Below, piece after piece: positions 58,146 to 64,000 of a DNA stretch of 64,000 nucleotides. The stretch lies in contig WTFV01000265.1 in NCBI GenBank assembly GCA_011523845.1, positions 1 through 64,000 on the forward strand. The letters are read 5' to 3'. The notes under the pieces are model-generated. The model saw only the letters and a program-made list of their open reading frames with translations. It was not told the origin of the DNA and did not search any database. Position numbers and translations under genes: made by a program. Position 1 is the stretch's first letter, and each line of letters starts with the position of its first letter. Origin of the DNA: Acidobacteriota bacterium (GTDB taxonomy: Bacteria; Acidobacteriota; Vicinamibacteria; Vicinamibacterales; UBA8438).

Positions 58146-60242
58146 CTACGGTCGTCCCGCTTCCCCGACCGCCGCCAGGACGGCCCGGTAGCGCGCATCC
58201 GCCTCCTCGATGCGGGGTTCGAGCAGGCGGCGCTGCCCGGGCCACATCTCCGACAGCAGGCTGCGCGTCTCCCAGGGCTCGAGGTCGCGATTCGGATCCA
58301 CCGCCTCGGTCAGCAGCTCCCGGAGCCGGGTCCGCTGCAGGGCGACCAGCTCGGGGACGCGCTCATCCCGGTAGAACGGCCGGCCCTCCACGATCACGAA
58401 GATGGGGGCGCTGTGGGCGACCGTGAGATTGCCCGGTTCCTGCCGCTCGCCGAACGCCCGAACCGCCAGCCACAGGCTCCGGTCGGCCGTCACCGTCGTC
58501 CGGAGCCGGACGCGGTCGCGGCCGTCGGCCGGCGCGGTGGCGACAACTTCGCCATGGACGACCAGCTCCAGGCGATCCAGCCGATCGAGGTCCGGATTGA
58601 GCGACGCCTCCGCCACCACTTCCACCGGAGCGCCCGGTTCGACGTGCAGCTCGTCGCCCAGCGTCCCGCCGTTGGCGGTCACCTCCAGCAGCGGACCGTT
58701 GGTGACGTAGAGCCGGCCCGCGCGGAAGGCGTCGAACCAGGCGTCGACGCTGAAGGGGCCGTCTATCTGCGCGTAGCTGCGCACGACGCCCGGCAGATCC
58801 ATGTAGGGGAAGTCCGACCCGGCCGCCGGCAGCAGCTTGTAGCCGAGGTTGAGAAAGCCGTACCAGAGGTCGGTCGGCAGCCGGCCCTGCTGGAGGATTT
58901 CGACGAAGTCGACGATCCCGAAGGGGACATCCAGAGCGATGCCCCGGCGCCCGTTGAACAGCTCCGCCTGGTGTGCGTAGCCGGACACGCCTCCCTGTCG
59001 CCGCGCCTCCTCGAAGACCCGATGGTAGAGGAAGTAGCTCTCGGGGCCGAGGTGCAGCGGCCGCTGCAGGTTATGGTGAATCGTGTGGCCGCGGTGGACC
59101 GTCCGCGGATCCTCCTGGCCCGACACGAGGACGTGGCCGTCCCGCTCGTAACGGCCCGCCGCGCCCCAGGCCGGCTGCCCGAAGTGCGTTCCGGCCATGT
59201 TGCCCATCTGCAGCAGGTTGGCGACGTGCACGTCCTCGGCCGCCACCTGCGCCCAGGTGTTGTCGTCGCGGACCGCGTCCCGCTGGATGTGAATGTGGGC
59301 GTCGCCGGAATACCAGCCGCGCGCCGGCTGGTCGACATAGCGCTCCAGGGCGACCGGGACGATGCTGGTCTCGTCGGGCCGGATCTCGACCTCCCCATGA
59401 TGGAACCGATACTCGATGCCGCGGCTGACGACGACCTCGTACGTCCCGGCGGGCACGCGCGCCTCGTAGCTCCCGCTCACGTAGAACACCTGCCGGTGGG
59501 GCGACGGCCAGAACGTGCGGGGGGTGGTCGACAGTCGCCGGACCTCGTCGGTATAGCGGTGCACGAGGATCGCGTCGTCCGACGGCAGGGGCATCCGCCC
59601 GGTCGAATCGTAGAGACCGACGCGGGCGGGCACCGAACGGCCCGAGGCGGCGTCGGTGACCTCCAGGCGGACCCGGCCGAACGCCGCCGGCGCCGCGGTG
59701 GCGCCGCTACGGACTACCGCGATGTCGCAAATGCACAGCCCGTCACGGCTTCCAACGGCGATGTCGATCCCGCGCGTGCCGTGGCCCGCCAGTCGCGCCC
59801 GGTCGAGGGTCAGCGTGACGGTCCGCAGGGTTTCTCCCGCTTCCGGCCGGACCTCGATCCGGCCCCGGCCGTTGCCGCCATTTTGGTCCCACACGACGGT
59901 GAACGGCGTAGTGAGGGCCGGCGCGTAGGTCAGGGTCAGGGTCACCGGTTCGTCGATGTCGAAGGCATGGTCGTCATCGACATCGAAACCGATGAGCCCT
60001 CCGACGACGCACTCCCGGCCGCCGACCGTACGCGTCTCGATCGCGTTGCGGTAAGCGCCCGGACCCAGCTCCGAATAGCTCAGCCCGTAGGTGTGCGCGA
60101 TGCGCGCCGGGGTCCAGTCGACCTCCACTACGTAGCGGGCCTCGGTCCCGTGGGCTCGCACGCCGGGAGCCGTCGTCATCAGCGTGACGACTGCGGACCC
60201 GAGCACGCATGTGGTCAGGACGCAACGAAACGCAGGCTTCAT
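58146..60242 (-). CDS. CehA/McbA-family metallohydrolase
   Basis: The 698-residue exported protein has a signal peptide ending near GVRAHG. An N-terminal beta-sandwich region is followed by a PHP-type metal centre starting ARGWYSGDAHIHIQRDAVRD (HxH), then GVSGYAHQAELFNGRRG and AAGSDFPYMDLPG, which supply the remaining ligands. Family members include carbaryl hydrolases, but most have unknown substrates, perhaps amide or ester bonds. The C-terminus is a helical tail. It starts at 60242; the open frame runs further up without a good start. Confidence 0.82.
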   Translation of the reverse strand: MKPAFRCVLTTCVLGSAVVTLMTTAPGVRAHGTEARYVVEVDWTPARIAHTYGLSYSELGPGAYRNAIETRTVGGRECVVGGLIGFDVDDDHAFDIDEPVTLTLTYAPALTTPFTVVWDQNGGNGRGRIEVRPEAGETLRTVTLTLDRARLAGHGTRGIDIAVGSRDGLCICDIAVVRSGATAAPAAFGRVRLEVTDAASGRSVPARVGLYDSTGRMPLPSDDAILVHRYTDEVRRLSTTPRTFWPSPHRQVFYVSGSYEARVPAGTYEVVVSRGIEYRFHHGEVEIRPDETSIVPVALERYVDQPARGWYSGDAHIHIQRDAVRDDNTWAQVAAEDVHVANLLQMGNMAGTHFGQPAWGAAGRYERDGHVLVSGQEDPRTVHRGHTIHHNLQRPLHLGPESYFLYHRVFEEARRQGGVSGYAHQAELFNGRRGIALDVPFGIVDFVEILQQGRLPTDLWYGFLNLGYKLLPAAGSDFPYMDLPGVVRSYAQIDGPFSVDAWFDAFRAGRLYVTNGPLLEVTANGGTLGDELHVEPGAPVEVVAEASLNPDLDRLDRLELVVHGEVVATAPADGRDRVRLRTTVTADRSLWLAVRAFGERQEPGNLTVAHSAPIFVIVEGRPFYRDERVPELVALQRTRLRELLTEAVDPNRDLEPWETRSLLSEMWPGQRRLLEPRIEEADARYRAVLAAVGEAGRP

Positions 60243-60303
60243 CTCCGGCTCCCTTCCAGTGCGGTCGACTCGCGACGATCCGCGTGAGAGCATTCTTGCA
60301 GAA

Positions 60304-61304
60304 TCACGCGTCGCGATCGCCATCAGCCTGTCTTGCTAACATCGGGGCGCGGTTGTCGACGTCGACCGGAGCCAGCCCGGTGGGTGAGCCGTCCTCCAGC
60401 CCGACCACCGCGGCCCGCAGATCGGAAACGTGTCTGGCCCGGATGGGCGTTGTTCCCGGCGTCAGGCTCGCGTCGGTATAGCCTGGCGCCGGCTGACCCG
60501 CAGCCACGTATGCCGCGCCCAGCGCGTTCCGCAGCTCCGTCACGTGAACGCGCCGGACCCGGGTAACGCCGGGGGTCAGCGACGAGTCCGTCCACGCGAA
60601 CGCCGACAGGCCCACCCGCGCCCGCAGCGCGTCAATCCGCGCGCGGAGTTCCCGGAAATGGACGGCCCTGACGGGGGTCACCCCTGGCACGAGGGGGTCG
60701 TCGGTGAACGCGCCGACGCCGGCCGCCGCCACCGTCACCGCGATCGGCTGCGTCGCACTCAGGCCGCCGGGGTCGCGCGCGGTGACGGTGACCGTCGCCG
60801 TCCCCGCCGCCGCCGGCGTCAGCGTCACCGCGGTGCCCGAGACGGCGGCCCTCACGACTCCGGTGCGGTTCGAGACCGCCGTGTACGTCAGCGCGTCGCC
60901 GTCCGGGTCCGTGAAGTACGGCGCCACGTTCACCGACGCCGATCCGCCGCCAACCGTCAGCGTCTGTGCGGGGACCGAGCCGGTGGCGACAGGCGCCCGA
61001 TTGGCGCCATCCTCCACCGCCCCGACGGCGGCGAGCGCGTCGACGATACCGGCGCCGGCGTCGCGGTCCCAGGCGCCCGGCGCCTCGATGTCGAGCGCCG
61101 TTTGCTGCATCGCCTGCAGAAGCTGCTGACGTGTCAGCGAACCGGGGCCGCCGGCCGCCTGCAGCATCAGCGCCGCGACAATTCCACTCCGGCGTCCGGC
61201 GGCTGCTGTGCATCCACCGGCCAGATCAGCAGTGCGGCCGCACCTGCCGCAACGAGTGGCAGAGCGCGCCGACCACGCGATTCCGTCTGCGAGCGACGTG
61301 ACAC
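60304..61304 (-). pseudogene. S8 (subtilisin-like) peptidase gene with catalytic domain deleted
   Basis: A GTG start at 61304 encodes a basic signal peptide (RRALPLVAAGAAALLIWPVD) ending at DAQQPPDA. The frame is then lost and another frame begins abruptly at GIVAALMLQAAGGPGSLTRQ, the last helix of a subtilase, followed by LDIEAPGAWDRDAGAGIVDA, a cadherin/Ig-like domain and three repeats ending ELR. The Asp, His and Ser catalytic segments are missing. The junction near 61190 is a deletion joining the signal peptide to the enzyme's C-terminus. The remaining 287-codon open frame may still be called as a gene. Confidence 0.75.
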
Positions 61305-61352
61305 TCTTGCGTTTCCCCCCTGATTTCGAAGCGAGAATCAGCGATCACGCTC

Positions 61353-61970
61353 CTACGGGAGGGATTCGATTCTCCAGTTGTCCGTTCCGGAAACGCGCCT
61401 TGCGGAGAACTGGTTGATGGTGATGCCGGTCCCGGCCGTGATGAAGCCGTACCTTCCCCTGCCGTCCTCGAGGACCTCGAACCGTTCGCCGCCGGGAACG
61501 TCACAGGATCCACCCGGCCCCAACAGCATGTCGAGCACGCAGTTGCCGGCGTGATTGGTGATGGCGCCTGCGGGCCGTTCAACGGTCACCGAGAACGAAA
61601 GCGTCGCAGAGAGTCCTGCCGGGTCTGTCGCCTCCACCCGGACGTTCGCCTGCCCCAGGTTCTCCGCGGTGATATCCAGCATGGTGCCCGAGAGCTCCAC
61701 CGGTGCGACATGCGTGTTGCTGGAGGTCGCCGTGAGGGTCAGTACGTCTCCGTCGGGATCCACGAAATGGCCATCGAGATCCAGCGTCCTCTGCGTGCCG
61801 CGCGTCAGCTCGAGGTCATCGACCATGCGTTCGACCCGCGGTGCGCGGTTGGCCGGTGTCGTCGGTGTCGTCGGTGTCGTCGGCCCCGCCGGTGAGTCGT
61901 CACCGCACGCCGCCGCCGAGACAATCAAGGCACCAGCCAACAGAGCAAGCAAGGTGTGTGGTTTCGTCAT
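61353..61970 (-). CDS. Ig-like lipoprotein
   Basis: The 205-residue protein starts at 61970, with GGGGAG before it. A lipoprotein signal ends at SAAAC, so it is lipid-anchored. A TP-rich linker with TTPTTPTTP, encoded by a short repeated GTCGGTGTC unit at 61857-61880, leads to an Ig-like/cadherin-like domain (VDPDGDVLTLTATSSNTHVA) and a small C-terminal beta domain. It is probably an envelope protein. The Ig-like domain resembles that in the S8 remnant downstream, which is transcribed in the same direction. Confidence 0.75.
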   Translation of the reverse strand: MTKPHTLLALLAGALIVSAAACGDDSPAGPTTPTTPTTPANRAPRVERMVDDLELTRGTQRTLDLDGHFVDPDGDVLTLTATSSNTHVAPVELSGTMLDITAENLGQANVRVEATDPAGLSATLSFSVTVERPAGAITNHAGNCVLDMLLGPGGSCDVPGGERFEVLEDGRGRYGFITAGTGITINQFSARRVSGTDNWRIESLP

Positions 61971-62228
61971 CGGTCTCCCCTCCTTGTTGCCGACTTGGGG
62001 GACGAAATGGGTCGTGCAGCAGGAACGGTCCCCGTTCTTCCCGGCGACCCTGCCCAACCGCCCCCACGATCGCCAGCCTCTACCCCCAACGTCCATGGTC
62101 AAGTGAACGCTGTGCATGAGTCGCGCACGTGCACGAAGCCTGGAAGCCGACGGTGGCACCCGACCGTTCCTATGTGGGTAGACGTCCGAAGAGCAGAAAC
62201 GCGGCAGGCGAGTGGCGAGAAACCGGTT

Positions 62229-64000
62229 CTATTCCTTGCCCAGCACCCCGCCAAGGGCATCAGCGAATGCGCGCGCCGTCGCCGGACGTGCGGACCGGGG
62301 AGTCGCCAGCACCGTCGCCGCGAACGCGACCACCGTCGACTGCATCTGGGTGTCCGATGCGGACCGCGCACGGCGACCGAGGCGTTGGCGCCGAATACGA
62401 TCCGCCACGTCTTCGACCCTGCCACCCGCGAACGCGTGTTCACCCGACACCATCTCGTAGAGGACCACACACAGGGACCAGACGTCGTCGGCTGCCTCGG
62501 CGGGCCGACCCGACAGCACCTCCGGCGACAGATAGCGCAGCGTGCCGCCAGCCGCCGCCGCATTGTTCGCCGGGCGCGCCAGACCGAAGTCCAGCAGCTT
62601 CGGCAAGCCGTCCGCCGTGAACGCGATGTTGCTCGGCTTGACGTCCCCGTGCAGATACCCCGCCCGGTGCAACGCCGCCAGCGCCTCGGCGAGATGGATG
62701 GTCACGGCAACCGACTGCGGCGCCGAGATCGGCCCCTCCCTGAGCTTGGTCTCGAGGGTGCCGCCGGGCAGGAACTCGACGACCAGGAACGGGCGCCCGC
62801 GCCACGATTCGACTCCGTAGATCTGAGCCACCGCCGCATGCGCCACCCTCGCCATGGCCCATGCCTCGGGCTGCAGTCCCATCATCCGCGATACGGACCT
62901 CCCAGCCAGAGTCTTCACCGCCACGTGGCGATCGAGTCGGACATCGTGCGCCCGGTAGACCACCCCCATCCCACCGGCGCCCAGCCGCTGCGTCAGTCGG
63001 AACTTGTCGGCCAGTAGCCGCGGAACCTCCGTCTCGACGTACGCCGGCCCGCAGGCGCACCCGGGAAGCTCCTCGGACCCTGCAACACATCCGCACGCGG
63101 GGCATTCGAGCGCCGGCGGCGGCTCCAGCCGAGGTCTCGACCCGTGCAACAGCCGCAAGCGCATCACCGCCTGTCCGGCAGCCGATGCCAGCACTTCCAG
63201 GAACGTCACGTCCGCAGTGCGCACGATCCGGTCGTCGAAACGCCGCCCCACCACGAGGATGCCGACGACTTCGGCGCCGGCGCCGGGGACTGACACAATC
63301 ACGTCGGCGTCCGTCTCCGCCACCCAGGCCGCGTCCTTGGCCGGCTGCAGGCCGAAGACCGATCTCGCATCGCTCGGGTGGACCCGCAACGACCCGCCGG
63401 CCTCCGTCAGGATGTGGGCAATCGCCGAAGTCCGCGGCAGGGGAGCGATTGCGGTGCCCGCCGGCTCGAAGTCGCACGTGTCGGATTGCGCGTCGTCTAC
63501 CGCGAGCAGCTTGCCGGGCGCGCCGCAGCCGCGCTTGACCGCCCGGGCCAGCGTCCGGCGGATGGTCGCCATCCGTTCCGCCTTCGCCAGGGCCGCGGCA
63601 ACCACGGCCAGGAACTGCGGCTGGTCCGAAGCCTCCGGACATACCCAGGCGTCCAGACGACTGAGAAGGCGTTCGCGGTTGATGGCCAGGACCAGCAGGA
63701 TCCCGGCCGCCGCGGTCAGCGACTGCGCCAACGGACTCGCGACAACCGCTGCCACTTCCTGATTGGAGTTGCTCCACAGCAGCCAACCGACACCCACGAC
63801 CGGCGCGACGGCCGCTCCCCCGAGCACTCCCGGACTCACCAACAGCCGTCTGTATCCGGCGCGGATCATCTCGCGGGGGTGGGGCACACGGACCGCGAGC
63901 ACCGAGTACCACAGCAGCACCATCCCCGGAAAACGGATCAGTTGCACCACCGCAAGGACCGCGCCCGGTTCATAGTTCGACACCCAGGATCCGGGCGACA
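62229..64000 (-). CDS. membrane Ser/Thr protein kinase with GAF domain, 5' end beyond the window
   Basis: The frame stays open to the right edge, so the start lies outside; a GTG at 63983 is an internal possibility. The visible N-terminus has membrane segments, then a GAF-like domain (about 140-290 from 63983), a zinc-ribbon CPACG...CACG and a C-terminal kinase. The kinase shows RLGAGGMGVVYRAHD, VAVKTL, YLHGDVKPSNIAF (HGD instead of HRD) and LLDFGLARP. These motifs give an active Hanks-type kinase layout of Acidobacteriota. Its substrates are unknown. It stands 258 bp from the Ig-like lipoprotein gene. Confidence 0.85.
   Translation of the reverse strand, partial: SPGSWVSNYEPGAVLAVVQLIRFPGMVLLWYSVLAVRVPHPREMIRAGYRRLLVSPGVLGGAAVAPVVGVGWLLWSNSNQEVAAVVASPLAQSLTAAAGILLVLAINRERLLSRLDAWVCPEASDQPQFLAVVAAALAKAERMATIRRTLARAVKRGCGAPGKLLAVDDAQSDTCDFEPAGTAIAPLPRTSAIAHILTEAGGSLRVHPSDARSVFGLQPAKDAAWVAETDADVIVSVPGAGAEVVGILVVGRRFDDRIVRTADVTFLEVLASAAGQAVMRLRLLHGSRPRLEPPPALECPACGCVAGSEELPGCACGPAYVETEVPRLLADKFRLTQRLGAGGMGVVYRAHDVRLDRHVAVKTLAGRSVSRMMGLQPEAWAMARVAHAAVAQIYGVESWRGRPFLVVEFLPGGTLETKLREGPISAPQSVAVTIHLAEALAALHRAGYLHGDVKPSNIAFTADGLPKLLDFGLARPANNAAAAGGTLRYLSPEVLSGRPAEAADDVWSLCVVLYEMVSGEHAFAGGRVEDVADRIRRQRLGRRARSASDTQMQSTVVAFAATVLATPRSARPATARAFADALGGVLGKE

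Overview
The window is GC-rich and gene-dense. Secreted PQQ-binding beta-propeller enzymes, a cytochrome c/carboxypeptidase-regulatory fusion, a CehA/McbA-type hydrolase, PEGA and Calx-beta proteins, a GAF-containing Ser/Thr kinase and many small toxin-antitoxin genes suggest Acidobacteriota, perhaps Vicinamibacteria-like. That placement is an inference from gene types, since no rRNA or tRNA gene was found. Coding is mostly on the minus strand, and the long plus-strand open frames over minus-strand genes are shadows.

Region 1 (1-16.8 kb) holds cell-envelope genes: a phage-type lipoprotein, a membrane-anchored coiled coil with a 21-bp minisatellite, a roughly 2300-residue protein with 15 Calx-beta repeats and an autotransporter-like barrel, a bactofilin, a PEGA protein with an outer-membrane barrel partner, an Ig/LVIVD surface propeller and a Kef-type antiporter. 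Several decayed gene pieces (DUF6166, DUF4384, a transketolase-like tail) lie between them.

Region 2 (16.8-39.2 kb) is a 22-kb defence island, entirely on the minus strand. Three core genes are intact: an SNF2-type helicase with a DUF3883 tail, a DUF1156 adenine methylase and a DUF499 ATPase. This matches the helicase-methylase-ATPase (Hma-like) class of anti-phage candidates. Cargo sits between the core genes. Between helicase and methylase are an AlbA_2 ATP-binding regulator, an internally deleted AAA ATPase, an unrecognised two-gene module and a broken DUF262 gene. Between methylase and DUF499 are an AAA/PIN-like cassette, a 501-bp tandem duplication, two AAA/DUF4276 pairs (one frameshifted) and a PIN/RHH toxin-antitoxin pair. 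Past DUF499 are a DUF4236 fragment, another PIN pair and pieces of a second DUF1156 gene. Copies of the 3' ends of the methylase and helicase genes lie at the far ends of the adjacent cargo, which suggests how cargo becomes embedded.

Region 3 (39.4-49.7 kb) carries a metallo-beta-lactamase-fold hydrolase, a TolB-like propeller, a conserved secreted protein, a PQQ-dependent dehydrogenase and a cytochrome c/regulatory-domain/Vgb-like fusion. The conserved-protein/dehydrogenase junction has a second, decayed copy at 49.1-49.7 kb.

Region 4 (49.7-64 kb) contains a secreted protein with a phage-tail-collar-like end, two small secreted proteins, a single-polypeptide two-component system (GAF-PAS-kinase-receiver-winged helix), a FitAB-like pair, a DUF433 gene whose toxin partner is cut off after a few codons, a PQQ-type propeller protein, a CehA-type hydrolase, an S8 peptidase gene lacking its catalytic domain, an Ig-like lipoprotein and a Ser/Thr kinase running off the right edge. 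Internal deletions and short gene remnants recur throughout, which suggests ongoing turnover by recombination between short homologies.
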